Source of the DNA: Vogesella fluminis
GTDB lineage: Bacteria > Pseudomonadota > Gammaproteobacteria > Burkholderiales > Chromobacteriaceae
Direction of reading: 5' to 3'
NCBI RefSeq assembly: GCF_014652335.1
Contig: NZ_BMYP01000026.1
Span: 1 to 43,092, forward strand
Length of the DNA stretch: 43,092 nucleotides
Within the stretch, counting starts at the first letter, position 1. Every line of letters begins with the position of its first letter. Positions 32,595-42,165 of this stretch are shown in pieces. The position numbers were made by a program, and so were the translations under genes. The notes beneath the pieces were generated by a model. That model had not been told where the DNA came from and did not search any database. It worked only from the letters and a program-made list of their open reading frames with translations.

Positions 32595-34892
32595 TCAGTC
32601 GTCGCGCGCCGGCACCAGTACGCTGCGGTTGCCGTTGGTTTCCATCGGGCTGACGATGCCGGTGGCCTCCATCTGCTCGATCAGGCGCGCGGCGCGGTTG
32701 TAGCCGATGCGCAGGTGACGCTGTACCGACGAGATCGACGCCTTGCGCGTTTTCAGCACGATGGCGACGGCATCGTCGTACAGCGGGTCGGCTTCCGTGT
32801 CGTTGCTGCCGGAGAGGCCGTCGCTGCCGTCACCAGCCTCGGTTTCGGTGCCGCCGGTGAGGATGCCCTCGATGTAGTCCGGCTCGCCGGTGGTCTTGAG
32901 GAATTCCACCACCTGGTGCACCTCGTCGTCGGCGACAAAGGCGCCGTGCACGCGCAGCGGGTAGCCGGTGCCCGGCGGCAGGTACAACATGTCGCCTTGC
33001 CCCAACAGCGTCTCGGCACCCATCTGGTCGAGGATGGTGCGGCTGTCGATCTTGCTGGATACCTGGAATGCGATCCGCGTCGGGATGTTGGCCTTGATCA
33101 GGCCGGTGATCACGTCCACCGACGGCCGCTGCGTGGCGAGGATCAAATGGATGCCGGCGGCGCGCGCCTTCTGCGCCAGGCGGGCGATCAGCTCCTCGAT
33201 CTTCTTGCCGGCCACCATCATCAGGTCGGCCAGCTCGTCGATCACCACCACGATCAGCGGCAGGGTCTCCAGTGGCTCCGGCGTTTCCGGGGTCAGGCTG
33301 AACGGGTTGGGGATTTTCTCGCCGCTCTTTTCCGCGTCGCGTATCTTCTGGTTGTAGCCGGCGAGGTTGCGCACGCCGAGCTTGGACATCAGCCGGTAGC
33401 GTTTTTCCATCTCGCCGACACACCAGTTCAGCGCGTTGGCGGCCTGCTTCATGTCGGTGACCACCGGTGCCAGCAGGTGCGGGATACCTTCGTACACCGA
33501 CAGTTCCAGCATCTTCGGATCGACCATGATCAGGCGCGCCTCTTTGGGCGTCGCCTTGTACAGCACCGACAGAATCATGGCGTTGATGGCCACCGATTTG
33601 CCGGAGCCGGTGGTGCCGGCCACCAGCACATGCGGCATCTTGGCGAGGTCGGCGGACACCGGCTGGCCGGCAATATCCTTGCCCAGCGCCATCGCCAGCC
33701 GCGAGCTCATGTTCTGGTAGCTGTCGGAGCCGACGATCTCGGACAGGCGTACGATCTGGCGTTTCGGATTGGGCAGCTCCAGGCCCATGTAGGTCTTGCC
33801 GGGGATGGTTTCCACTACGCGGATCGACACCAGACTCAGTGCGCGCGCCAGGTCACGCATCAGGTTGACGATCTGTGCGCCCTTGACGCCGACGGCCGGC
33901 TCGATCTCGTAACGGGTGATGACCGGACCGGGATAGGCGGCCACCACTTTCACGTCGACGCCGAAGTCGGCCAGCTTGCGTTCGATCAGGCGCGAGGTGT
34001 ATTCCACCGTCTCGGCGGAGACCGGCTCGCCCTGTTCCTTGGGTGCGGCCAACAGCGGCAGGCCGGGCAGGGTGTCGTCGCCCGGTGCGGCAAACAGCGA
34101 CTGCTGTACCGGCTTGGTCACCTTGGGCGACAGCGGGATGTCCAGTATCGGGGCCTCGATGCGTACCGGCGGCTTGTCCTCGATTTTCTTCTTCTCGGTG
34201 ACCACTTTTTCTTCACGCTGCTGGGCGACCTCGCGGCCGATTTCGCGGTCCTGGCGTGCTTGCCACGCCTGCCAGGCCTTCAGCGCGCCATCCTCGATAG
34301 TGGCGCCGATGCGCTCCATCAGGTTCAGCCACGATACGCCGGTGAACAGCGAGAAACCGATGGCGCCGCTCACCAGCAACAGCAGGCCGCCGCCGGTCAG
34401 ACCAAACACGCGCGCGGCGACATCGCCGAGAAACTGGCCAAACAGGCCGCCGGCGACCAGCGGCAGGTTCAGCGTTTCGTCACGCCAGATCAGCGCTTCG
34501 AGACTGGCGGAGCAAAGAATGAACAGCAGGAAACCGAACGAGGCCGCCCACGCCATCGGCCCCGGGCGGCGGATGCCGTCGCCCAGCTGGCGATAGCCCC
34601 AGGCGATGGCGGCGAGGCAGAACGCCACGCTCAGCCACGCCGAGTAGCCGAACAGGTAGAGCAGGATGTCGGACAGCCAGGCGCCAAAGGTGCCGCCATA
34701 GTTGCGCACCTGCGCATCGGCCGAGCTGTGCGACCAGGAGGAATCGGCAGGAGAAAAGGACGCCAGCGTCAGGACGAGGTAGACGGCGGTCACGGCCATC
34801 AGCAACCACCACGCTTCACGCAGCAGGCCGGACAGCCGTGGCGGTAGCGGATCGGTGTTGCGGACGACGGCTTTACGCTTGAAGAGGCGCAT
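32595..34892 (-). CDS. ftsK: DNA translocase FtsK
   Basis: Septal DNA pump that moves chromosome termini through the closing septum and activates XerCD at dif. Seen: N-terminal domain with four to five helices ([40 protein letters not shown]), short linker with [15 protein letters not shown], then the motor with Walker [19 protein letters not shown], Walker [28 protein letters not shown], and a C-terminal gamma winged helix ([20 protein letters not shown]). Length 765 aa is a short-linker form. The ATG at 34892 is preferred; an upstream ATG at 34943 lies in promoter-like DNA. The gamma domain would recognise the GGGCAGGG octamers noted in the findings. Confidence 0.96.
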   Translation of the reverse strand: MRLFKRKAVVRNTDPLPPRLSGLLREAWWLLMAVTAVYLVLTLASFSPADSSWSHSSADAQVRNYGGTFGAWLSDILLYLFGYSAWLSVAFCLAAIAWGYRQLGDGIRRPGPMAWAASFGFLLFILCSASLEALIWRDETLNLPLVAGGLFGQFLGDVAARVFGLTGGGLLLLVSGAIGFSLFTGVSWLNLMERIGATIEDGALKAWQAWQARQDREIGREVAQQREEKVVTEKKKIEDKPPVRIEAPILDIPLSPKVTKPVQQSLFAAPGDDTLPGLPLLAAPKEQGEPVSAETVEYTSRLIERKLADFGVDVKVVAAYPGPVITRYEIEPAVGVKGAQIVNLMRDLARALSLVSIRVVETIPGKTYMGLELPNPKRQIVRLSEIVGSDSYQNMSSRLAMALGKDIAGQPVSADLAKMPHVLVAGTTGSGKSVAINAMILSVLYKATPKEARLIMVDPKMLELSVYEGIPHLLAPVVTDMKQAANALNWCVGEMEKRYRLMSKLGVRNLAGYNQKIRDAEKSGEKIPNPFSLTPETPEPLETLPLIVVVIDELADLMMVAGKKIEELIARLAQKARAAGIHLILATQRPSVDVITGLIKANIPTRIAFQVSSKIDSRTILDQMGAETLLGQGDMLYLPPGTGYPLRVHGAFVADDEVHQVVEFLKTTGEPDYIEGILTGGTETEAGDGSDGLSGSNDTEADPLYDDAVAIVLKTRKASISSVQRHLRIGYNRAARLIEQMEATGIVSPMETNGNRSVLVPARDD

Positions 34893-34971
34893 TGAATATT
34901 CTGTTTGATTAGGGTGGTGGCTGATTATATCGGCAAACCGCACAAAAGCCGCGCGCCGGCGCGTGAATTTG

Positions 34972-36072
34972 TCAGGCCGGATACAGCGCCCCCAGCACGC
35001 GCCGGCCGCTGGCGCCGGTCACCGCCGGCAGGTTGGCGCCCTGGCGCCGGCTGAAGCAATAGCCCAGCCAGGCAAAGGCGGTGGCCTCCACCTGCTGCAG
35101 CGGCAGCCCCAGCTCGTCGGTCAGGTGCCAGCTGACTTGCGGCCAACGTTGCCGCAGCCGCTGGCGCAGGTCGCGGTTGCGTGCACCGCCGCCGCACAGG
35201 TAGACCGCGCTGACGGCGGGCAGGAAGCGCTGTGCGGCGTTAACGATGCTGTGCGCCACCAGTTCGGCCAGGGTGGCCTGCACGTCGGCCGGACGCAGCG
35301 GCTCGCCCAGTGCGTGCAGCTGGGCCTGCAGCCAGGCGAGATCGAACAGGTCACGGCCGGTGCTCTTGGGCGGCGGCGCGTCAAAGTAGGGCGTTGCCAG
35401 CAGCTGTTGCAGCAGGCGCGGGTGGACATTGCCGGAGGCCGACCACGCGCCGTCGGCGTCGTAAGGTTGGCCGCAATGCAGCTTGATCCAGGCATCGAGC
35501 AGCATATTGCCCGGGCCGCTGTCGAAGCCGGAGACCGTGCCGTCGCTGCCGAGGTAGGTCAGGTTGGCGATGCCGCCGATGTTGACGATCAGGCGGTTCA
35601 CGCTGGCGTCATGAAAGGCATTGGCGTGGAAAGCGGGGACCAGCGGTGCACCCTGGCCGCCGGCGGCGACATCGCGGCTGCGCAGGTCGCCGATCACGTC
35701 GATGCCGGTCAGCTCGGCCAGCAGTGCAAGGTTGCCAAGCTGCAGTGTGTAGCCGCGTTCCGGTGCGTGGCGGATGGTCTGACCGTGGCAGGCGATGGCG
35801 CTGACGGCGCCGGCATCGAGCCGGCAAGCCGCCAGTAGTTGCTGTACCACTTGCGCGTAGCGCTGCGCCAGCTGGTTGGCCAGTTGGGCGCTGCGATCCA
35901 GCTCGTTATGCGCCGGCGTCTGCAGCGCCAGGATGTCCTCGCGCAGTGCCGCCGGATAGTCGACGAAGGCCTCGCCGCAGACGCGGAAGCGCGGGCCGGA
36001 AAAATCCACCAGTACCGCATCCACGCCGTCGAGGCTGGTGCCGGACATCAAACCGATAAAGTACGCAGACAT
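34972..36072 (-). CDS. anmK: Anhydro-N-acetylmuramic acid kinase
   Basis: ATP-dependent kinase that converts anhMurNAc from cell-wall recycling to MurNAc-6-phosphate. Seen: ATPase start [40 protein letters not shown] (about 150-170), [25 protein letters not shown] and [18 protein letters not shown]. Length 366 aa is normal. Its start lies only 6 bp after the terminator hairpin of the M23 peptidase gene, so its ribosome-binding site (AGGG) is inside that stem. Contains a motif copy (35463-35475) and one AACGTT variant (35138-35150). Confidence 0.95.
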   Translation of the reverse strand: MSAYFIGLMSGTSLDGVDAVLVDFSGPRFRVCGEAFVDYPAALREDILALQTPAHNELDRSAQLANQLAQRYAQVVQQLLAACRLDAGAVSAIACHGQTIRHAPERGYTLQLGNLALLAELTGIDVIGDLRSRDVAAGGQGAPLVPAFHANAFHDASVNRLIVNIGGIANLTYLGSDGTVSGFDSGPGNMLLDAWIKLHCGQPYDADGAWSASGNVHPRLLQQLLATPYFDAPPPKSTGRDLFDLAWLQAQLHALGEPLRPADVQATLAELVAHSIVNAAQRFLPAVSAVYLCGGGARNRDLRQRLRQRWPQVSWHLTDELGLPLQQVEATAFAWLGYCFSRRQGANLPAVTGASGRRVLGALYPA

Positions 36073-36073
36073 G

Positions 36074-36104
36074 AAAAAACCCTGACAGTGGCGCTGTCAG
36101 GGTT
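36074..36104 (-). terminator. Terminator between M23 peptidase and anmK
   Basis: Perfect 11-bp stem AACCCTGACAG/CTGTCAGGGTT (36078-36104) followed on the minus strand by a T tract (36074-36079) that runs straight into the anmK ATG. Confidence 0.85.
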
Positions 36105-36123
36105 GGTCGATGGCACGGGGCGT

Positions 36124-37455
36124 TTACTCCAGCTGGGCAACGCTGACCGGAATCTCCCTGAGCAGCTTCAAATTAGCCGCCAGCTTAACGCTCTGCTGGC
36201 GGAAGGCCAAGCGTTGCTGCGTGCTCAGGCCTGGCACCGGCAGCGCGGTGGTTGACGGATCGACCGCCTGGCCATTGACGTGCACCTCCATGTGCAGGTG
36301 CGGGCCGGTGGAGCGGCCGGTACTGCCGACATAGCCGATTACCTGGCCGGCGGACACCTTGCTGCCGCGTTTCAGCTTCGGCTCGAAGCGGCTCATGTGT
36401 GCGTACAGTGTCGACAGCTTGGCGCTGTGCCGCAGGATCACCACGTTGCCGTAACCGCTCTGGCTGGCGATGGTGTCGACCACGCCGTCGGACGGCGCCA
36501 CGATCGGCGTGCCGCTGCTGGCGGCATAGTCGATGCCCTCGTGCATGCGCAGGCTGCGCAGCACCGGGTGGAAGCGCATGCCGAAACCGGAGCTGATGCG
36601 GGCATTGCTCACCGGCTGGTTGCTGAACCCCTTGCGTAGCGACTGGCCGGCGGCATCGTAGTAGGCGCCGGATTCGCTGTCATGGGCGAAGTAGAACGCC
36701 TGCCAGGTCTTGCCGCCGGACTGGATCTCGGCGGCCAGCACGTTGCCGTTGGCAATCGGCGAACCCTTGTACAGCAGGGTTTCGTAGACCAGGTTGACGC
36801 GGTCGCCTGCTTTCAGGCGGGTGGTGTCCAGCTGGTCGGAGAAGATCTCGCCCAGCTGGGTGCGCACTTCGACCGGCACGCCGGCCTGGGCCAGCGCGCC
36901 GCTGAGGCTGGTGCGGATCTCGACGGAGCGCACCGCCTGGATCACCTCGGTGCGTGGCGGCTCGGCGCTGGCCTGCCACTGTTCGCCCTGTTTCTCGATC
37001 ACGACCAGCACTTTTTCGCCGTTTTCGTCATCGTTGAGGAAGCGCAGGCCGAACAGTTCGCCCTGGTCGTTGATCTGTACCGACAGCGTGGCGCCGGCGC
37101 GCAGTTTCAGTACGTCGCGCGACACCGGTGCGGTATGGATGAAGCGGTTGGCTTCGTTGCTGCCGACGCCGAGGCGGTTCAGCAGGCGGGCAATGGTGTC
37201 GCCGCGCTGGATGCGCTCTTCGCGCCAGTAGCGCGAGCCGTCTGACTGGCCGGCCGGCAGGGCCGGCAGCGCCAGCGACTGGCTGACTTCGCGCACTTCA
37301 AGCGGCGCCTGTTGTGCCGCGCCCGGGGCGACGGCAACGGCGGTCAGTACGCCGAGAAAGGGCAGGGTGGCCACGCCGATCAGCCAGCTGAAGCGATGTT
37401 TCATCAGGCGCTGGAGGCCTTGTTGACGGAATTGCAGCAGTGTCTGGTAGTTCAT
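36124..37455 (-). CDS. M23-family peptidoglycan metallopeptidase
   Basis: Periplasmic or membrane-anchored cell-wall endopeptidase of the LytM/MepM type, 443 aa. Seen: N-terminal helix FSWLIGVATLPFLGVLTAVA (about 25-44), an OapA/LysM-like middle domain (RYWREERIQRGDTIARLLNR, LGVGSN), and the C-terminal M23 domain (about 310-420) with zinc ligands in RMHEGIDYAASSGTPIVAPS and GPHLHMEVHVNG. All key His and Asp residues are present. The ATG at 37455 is preferred over 37497 because AAGAGA lies before it. Its neighbour anmK recycles muropeptide sugars, so the pair is functionally linked to wall turnover. Confidence 0.93.
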   Translation of the reverse strand: MNYQTLLQFRQQGLQRLMKHRFSWLIGVATLPFLGVLTAVAVAPGAAQQAPLEVREVSQSLALPALPAGQSDGSRYWREERIQRGDTIARLLNRLGVGSNEANRFIHTAPVSRDVLKLRAGATLSVQINDQGELFGLRFLNDDENGEKVLVVIEKQGEQWQASAEPPRTEVIQAVRSVEIRTSLSGALAQAGVPVEVRTQLGEIFSDQLDTTRLKAGDRVNLVYETLLYKGSPIANGNVLAAEIQSGGKTWQAFYFAHDSESGAYYDAAGQSLRKGFSNQPVSNARISSGFGMRFHPVLRSLRMHEGIDYAASSGTPIVAPSDGVVDTIASQSGYGNVVILRHSAKLSTLYAHMSRFEPKLKRGSKVSAGQVIGYVGSTGRSTGPHLHMEVHVNGQAVDPSTTALPVPGLSTQQRLAFRQQSVKLAANLKLLREIPVSVAQLE

Positions 37456-37799
37456 GGATCTCTTCGTCTTGTATGGCCCGGATGGTGTCCGGGACAAGCA
37501 CGTTTATCGAACAAGCTGCTTAATCAACAGCTATTGATAAAAATACAAAGGAGGCAGGTTAGCAAAAAAATGTACACAGGCAAACAAATAATGTTTAAGA
37601 ATCAACAAACTAGCCCCATGTCATTGCCAGATTTACGACAGATCCCACCTTTGCTGCGCGCAGAAAAAGCGGGGCCGCCTGCACAGACTGTTTTGTCCCT
37701 AAATAAGTTCAACGGCTGCGGCAATTGGTCAGCGTCGGCTGCAAACCGCTACAATACCGGCCTGTCATCGCAAGCCACCCACCCGACGCTACACCCGCC
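37456..37799. promoter_or_regulatory. Divergent promoter region, M23 peptidase and rpfE-like gene
   Basis: This 344-bp gene-free, AT-rich stretch separates the divergent genes. A -10 element TACAAT (37750-37755) with a poor -35 TTGGTC (37725-37730, 19-bp spacer) could drive the rpfE-like gene, with a start near 37762. No motif copy or clear operator is seen. The promoter call is weak. Confidence 0.4.
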
Positions 37800-38804
37800 A
37801 TGAAATACACCCTGTTTGTTCCCGGCCTGACCTGGCTGGACAGTGACGCCGGCCCCGAGCTGTGCAAGGACCTGTCGCTGCCGGCGCTGTCGACGCTGCT
37901 GGGCCGCGGCCAGTGGCGCAGTGAGCCGCTGAGCGCCAGCGAGATGCTGTGCCGCACCTTCGGCCTGCCGCAGCCGGCGCTTGCGGCCAACCTTGCCCAC
38001 GCCGCCGGGCTGGCGCCAGCGGCCAGTTGGCTGATTGCCGACCCGGTCAACCTGCGCGTCGATCGCGACCGCGCGCTGCTGGGCGACATCGGCATCATGA
38101 ATCTGGCGCAGGATGAGGCCGCGGCGCTGCTGGCCAGTTTGAACGCCTTTTTCGCCGAGGACGGCTTGGTGTTCCATGCGCCGACACCGGCGCGCTGGTT
38201 CGTTGCCTTGCCGCAAGCCAGCGGTGCCGAGTTTTCAGCCTTGCCGGACGTGATCGGCGAAGACATCAATCATCATCTGCCCAAGGGCGCAAACGGCATG
38301 CGCTGGAGCCGCTTTCTCAACGAGCTGCAGATGTTGCTGTACACCCACCCGGTCAACGAAGCGCGCGAGGCGCGCGGCGAGCCGACGGTGAACAGCCTGT
38401 GGTTCTGGGGCGAGGCCAGCCAGCCGCAGCCGCTGGCCAGTGCGTATCCGGCGGTGCACAGCCATGACCCACTGTGGCAGCAGCTGGCGCAGCAGGCCGG
38501 TGTCGGCGGCGACAGCCCGAGCTACGCCTTTGCACTGGCGGAAGGGGGCGGCGATGTGCTGCTCCATCTCGACGCCGCCGAGGGTGCGGCGCAATTCCGT
38601 GACGTGTGGGGCTGGCGCGAGGGGCTGCTGCAGCTGGAGCGCGACTGGTTCGCGCCAACGTTGGCCGCACTGCAGCAGGGGCGGCTCAGCGAAGTGCAGC
38701 TGTGCTGTCACGGCAGCGCCGGCCTGCACAGCCGCACCACGCGGCTGGATCTCTGGAAACTGTGGCGCCGTCCGCTGCCACTTTGCAAACTGTATCCGCA
38801 ATGA
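37800..38804 (+). CDS. RpfE-family protein upstream of recJ
   Basis: Cytoplasmic protein of 334 aa resembling the RpfE/COG4255 group, annotated elsewhere as phosphoglycerate-mutase-related; its function is not established. Seen: KYTLFVPGLTWLDSDAGPEL start, LSLPALSTLLGRGQW, DPVNLRVDRDRALLGD, a conserved centre with MRWSRFLNELQMLLYTHPVN and NSLWFWGEA, and the C-terminal DLWKLWRRPLPL. Family members commonly precede recJ, as here, where the stop overlaps the recJ start (ATGA). It carries one motif copy (37982-37994, read as LAANLA) and one AACGTT variant (38657-38669, PTLAAL). Confidence 0.88.
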   Translation: MKYTLFVPGLTWLDSDAGPELCKDLSLPALSTLLGRGQWRSEPLSASEMLCRTFGLPQPALAANLAHAAGLAPAASWLIADPVNLRVDRDRALLGDIGIMNLAQDEAAALLASLNAFFAEDGLVFHAPTPARWFVALPQASGAEFSALPDVIGEDINHHLPKGANGMRWSRFLNELQMLLYTHPVNEAREARGEPTVNSLWFWGEASQPQPLASAYPAVHSHDPLWQQLAQQAGVGGDSPSYAFALAEGGGDVLLHLDAAEGAAQFRDVWGWREGLLQLERDWFAPTLAALQQGRLSEVQLCCHGSAGLHSRTTRLDLWKLWRRPLPLCKLYPQ

Positions 38805-40492
38805 CCCGTATCGTTACCCGCCAAGTCCCAGCCGATCCCGCCCGGCAACTGCACCAGCAAGGCATCGCGCCGCTGATGGCGCGCCTGTACGCCGCCCGCG
38901 GCATCGCCGACGCCGCCGAGGTGGATTACGGCCTCAAGGGGCTGCTGCCGTATCACAGCCTGAAAAACATCCAGCCGATGGCGGCGCGACTGGCCGACGC
39001 CATCGCCGCCCGGCAGCGGCTGCTGGTGGTCGCCGACTACGACGCCGACGGTGCCACCGCCTGCGCGGTAGCGATCAAGGGGCTGGCGGCGCTGGGCGCG
39101 GTGATCGACTTCATCGTGCCCAACCGCTTCGAGTACGGTTACGGCCTGACGCCGGAAATCGTCGAACTGGCGGCGCAGAGCCGGCCGGACATCATCGTCA
39201 CCGTCGATAACGGCATCGCCAGCGTGGCCGGCGTCGAGGCCGCCAATGAGCGCGGCATCGAGGTGCTGGTTACCGATCACCATCTGCCCGGCGACACCTT
39301 GCCCGCGGCGCTGATCGTCAACCCCAACCAGCCCGGCTGCGAGTTCCCGTCCAAGAATCTGGCCGGCGTCGGCGTGATGTTCTACGTGCTGATGGCGCTG
39401 CGCGCCGAGCTGCGCAGCCGTGGCGCGTTCCGGCAGCAGCCGGAGCCGAATCTGGGCGAGCTGCTGGACCTGGTGGCGCTGGGCACCGTGGCCGACGTGG
39501 TGAAGCTGGACCGCAACAACCGCATCCTGGTCGACAACGGTCTGCGCCGCATGCGCGCCGGGCGCATGGCGCCGGGCATCGCTGCACTGTTCCGCGTCGC
39601 TGGCCGCGCCGCGCACAAGGCCAACGCCTTCGACCTCGGCTTCACCGTCGGGCCGCGCCTGAACGCCGCCGGACGGCTGGACGACATGAGCCTCGGCATC
39701 GCCTGCCTGCTGGCGGGCGACGAAACACAGGCGCTGACGCTGGCGCAGGAGCTGGACAAGCTCAACCGCGAGCGGCGCAGCATCGAGCACAGCATGCAGG
39801 ACGAGGCGCTGGCGGTGCTGTCCGGCATCGACGCCGAGCAGCGCTACACCCTGTCACTGTATCGCGACGACTGGCACCAGGGCGTGGTCGGCATTGTCGC
39901 CTCGCGGCTGAAGGAAAAGTACCACCGCCCGGCCATCGTGTTCGCGCCGGGCGACGAGGGCGAGATCAAGGGCTCCGGCCGCTCCATCCCCGGCTTCCAC
40001 CTGCGCGATGCGCTGGACCTGGTGTACAAGCGCCACCCGCAACTGATCCTCAAGTTCGGCGGCCACGCGATGGCGGCAGGGCTGACCATTGCCGCGGCCC
40101 GCTTCGACGAGTTTGCCGCCGCCTTCGAGAGCGTGGCGCGCCAGCTGCTGGACAGCAACACGCTGACCCGCACGCTGGAAACCGACGGTCCGCTCAGCGG
40201 CCGCGAGCTGTCGCTGGCAGTGGCGGAAACCTTGGCCGCCGAGGTGTGGGGGCAGGGCTTTGCCGCGCCGACCTTCCACGACGACTTCCACATCGTCAGC
40301 CAGCGTGTGGTTGGCGACAAACACCTGAAACTGCGTCTGGAAAAGGACGGAGTGCAGTGCGACGGCATGCTGTTCAACCAGGTGGAATGGCTGCCGCAGA
40401 CCATCAACGCGGTGTACCAGCTGGCAGCCAACGAGTGGCAGGGACGCAAGGAATTACAAATTTACATCCAGCACTGGCGCCAGCCCGGCTGA
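38801..40492 (+). CDS. recJ: Single-strand DNA exonuclease RecJ
   Basis: 5'-3' exonuclease of RecF-pathway recombination and repair. Seen: DHH-family motif I VVADYDADGATACAVAIKG (about residue 72), motif II IIVTVDNGIAS (about 132), the DHH signature VTDHHLPGDTLPAALIVNPN (about 155), GTVADVVKLDRNNRILVDNG, and DHHA1 motif GSGRSIPGFHLRDALDL and KFGGHAMAAGLTI. Length 563 aa is normal. Start ATG at 38801 overlaps the upstream stop. Confidence 0.97.
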   Translation: MTRIVTRQVPADPARQLHQQGIAPLMARLYAARGIADAAEVDYGLKGLLPYHSLKNIQPMAARLADAIAARQRLLVVADYDADGATACAVAIKGLAALGAVIDFIVPNRFEYGYGLTPEIVELAAQSRPDIIVTVDNGIASVAGVEAANERGIEVLVTDHHLPGDTLPAALIVNPNQPGCEFPSKNLAGVGVMFYVLMALRAELRSRGAFRQQPEPNLGELLDLVALGTVADVVKLDRNNRILVDNGLRRMRAGRMAPGIAALFRVAGRAAHKANAFDLGFTVGPRLNAAGRLDDMSLGIACLLAGDETQALTLAQELDKLNRERRSIEHSMQDEALAVLSGIDAEQRYTLSLYRDDWHQGVVGIVASRLKEKYHRPAIVFAPGDEGEIKGSGRSIPGFHLRDALDLVYKRHPQLILKFGGHAMAAGLTIAAARFDEFAAAFESVARQLLDSNTLTRTLETDGPLSGRELSLAVAETLAAEVWGQGFAAPTFHDDFHIVSQRVVGDKHLKLRLEKDGVQCDGMLFNQVEWLPQTINAVYQLAANEWQGRKELQIYIQHWRQPG

Positions 40493-40495
40493 GCA

Positions 40496-40511
40496 CAAGG
40501 TTGGCCGCAAA
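40496..40511 (+). repeat. Dispersed 13-mer motif copy between recJ and rmuC
   Basis: AAGGTTGGCCGCA at 40497-40509, 4 bp after the recJ stop and 14 bp before the rmuC start. Confidence 0.85.
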
Positions 40512-40523
40512 CCGGAGGACACC

Positions 40524-42101
40524 ATGATCGAACTACTGATGGCATTGCTGACCGGCGCCGGCGCGGGCATCGCCGCCACCTGGCTGGTCGGCAAGCACCG
40601 CGCCGAGGCCGCCTACCAACGCGGGCTGGGTGAAACCACGGCACAGCTGGCTGCGGCACAGGCGCGCGGCGAAGCATTGCAGCGGCAGCTCGACGACAGC
40701 CAGGCGCGCACGACCGCACTGCAACAGCAACTGGACAGCCTGCGCCAGCTGTTGTCCGAAGCGCAGCAGAAGCTGGCGGTGTTCACCAATCACGCGCAGC
40801 GTCTGCCGGAGCTGGAAGGACAGCTGCAGCAGCAACAGCTGCAACTGCGCGAGCAGGGCGAAAGGTTGGCCGCACGCGAAGAGCAGGGGCGGCAGCTGCC
40901 GTTGCTGCAGCAGGAACTGCAACAGTTGCGCAGCGCATGGCAGACGCAGCAGAACGATTTGGCCCGGCTGGGCGCACGCGAACAGGAGCTGCTGACCCTG
41001 CTGCAACAGGAGCAGCGCCAGTCGGCGGAGAAGCTGCAGCTGCTGCAGGAGGCGCGCGAGGCACTGTCCAATCAGTTCAAGGCGCTGGCCACCGACATCC
41101 TGGAAGAAAAGTCGAAGCGCTTCACCGAGCAGAACCGCGAAAACCTCGGCCTGTTGCTGGGGCCGCTGGGCGAGCGCATCCAGCACTTCGGCAAGCTGGT
41201 GCAGGACACCTACGACAAGGATTCCAAGGAGCGCCTGACGCTGGAACAGGAGCTGCGCCGGCTGCAGGAGCTGAATACCCGGCTCAACCACGACGCGGTG
41301 GCGCTGACTCAGGCGCTGACCGGCAGCAACAACAAGACGCAGGGCAACTGGGGCGAGATGATTCTGGAGCGGGTGCTGGAAACTTCCGGCCTGAGCCGCG
41401 ACCGCGAATACCGCGTGCAGGTGTCGGATACGGTGGAGACGGGCGAGGGCGGCCAGAAGCGCTATCAGCCGGACGTGGTGATCGACCTGCCGGAAGGCAA
41501 GCAGCTGGTGGTCGACTCCAAGGTGTCGCTGAATGCCTACGTGCGCTACAGCGCCAGCAGCGACGAAGCAGTGCGCGACAGCGAACTGAAAGCGCACATC
41601 GCCGCATTACGGACGCATATCCGCAGCCTGTCCGAGAAACGCTACCAGGACCTGTACAAGCTCAACACGCTCGATTTCGTGTTCATGTTCGTGCCGGTGG
41701 AGCCGGCCTATTTGCTGGCGGTGCAGCACGACATGAGCCTGTTCAACGAGGCTTTCGAACGCCGCATCATGATCGTCGGCCCCAGCACCTTGCTGGCGAC
41801 ACTGCGCACCGTGGCCAGCATCTGGCGTTACGAGCACCAGAACCAGAACGCGCAGGAAATCGCGCGACAATCCGGCGCCATGTTCGACAAGCTGGCCGGA
41901 CTGGTGGACACGCTGGAGAAGCTGGGCAAGCAGATTGGCACCGTGCAGGACAGCTACGGCACCGCGATGAAACAGCTCAGCACCGGCAGCGGCAACCTGC
42001 TGGGGCGCGCCGAGAAACTGCGCAAGCTGGGCGCCAAGACCAGCAAATCCCTGCCATCACACCTGTTGCTTGCTTCGGATGCGGCAGAAGATGCGGAATA
42101 A
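40524..42101 (+). CDS. rmuC: RmuC-family DNA recombination protein
   Basis: Membrane-anchored nuclease-like protein that limits recombination at inverted repeats. Seen: short N-terminal hydrophobic start ELLMALLTGAGAGIAATWLV, a long Gln-rich coiled coil (about residues 30-260), and the C-terminal RmuC domain (about 270-460) with GNWGEMILERVLETSGL, YQPDVVIDLPEGKQLVVDSK (restriction-endonuclease-like D...D-x-K) and DFVFMFVPVEPAYLLAVQHD. Length 525 aa. The ATG at 40524 follows GGAGG. It holds a motif copy (40862-40874, ERLAAR). Confidence 0.95.
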   Translation: MIELLMALLTGAGAGIAATWLVGKHRAEAAYQRGLGETTAQLAAAQARGEALQRQLDDSQARTTALQQQLDSLRQLLSEAQQKLAVFTNHAQRLPELEGQLQQQQLQLREQGERLAAREEQGRQLPLLQQELQQLRSAWQTQQNDLARLGAREQELLTLLQQEQRQSAEKLQLLQEAREALSNQFKALATDILEEKSKRFTEQNRENLGLLLGPLGERIQHFGKLVQDTYDKDSKERLTLEQELRRLQELNTRLNHDAVALTQALTGSNNKTQGNWGEMILERVLETSGLSRDREYRVQVSDTVETGEGGQKRYQPDVVIDLPEGKQLVVDSKVSLNAYVRYSASSDEAVRDSELKAHIAALRTHIRSLSEKRYQDLYKLNTLDFVFMFVPVEPAYLLAVQHDMSLFNEAFERRIMIVGPSTLLATLRTVASIWRYEHQNQNAQEIARQSGAMFDKLAGLVDTLEKLGKQIGTVQDSYGTAMKQLSTGSGNLLGRAEKLRKLGAKTSKSLPSHLLLASDAAEDAE

Positions 42102-42165
42102 TTTCTTGGTGATTACCAAGAGATGAACTATAAAAAAGTCAGGCACAGGGAAGGAGGAGGGCCAG

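Noticed and set aside
32535-34847. 770-codon plus-strand frame opposite ftsK
   Set aside because: Antisense shadow of ftsK; no recognisable domain, and FtsK motor motifs are on the minus strand.
857-40874. The dispersed 13-mer as a REP/BIME element or Chi-like site
   Set aside because: REP elements are longer and strictly intergenic, whereas this word is also inside genes. Chi-like strand bias is not evident, with copies on both strands.
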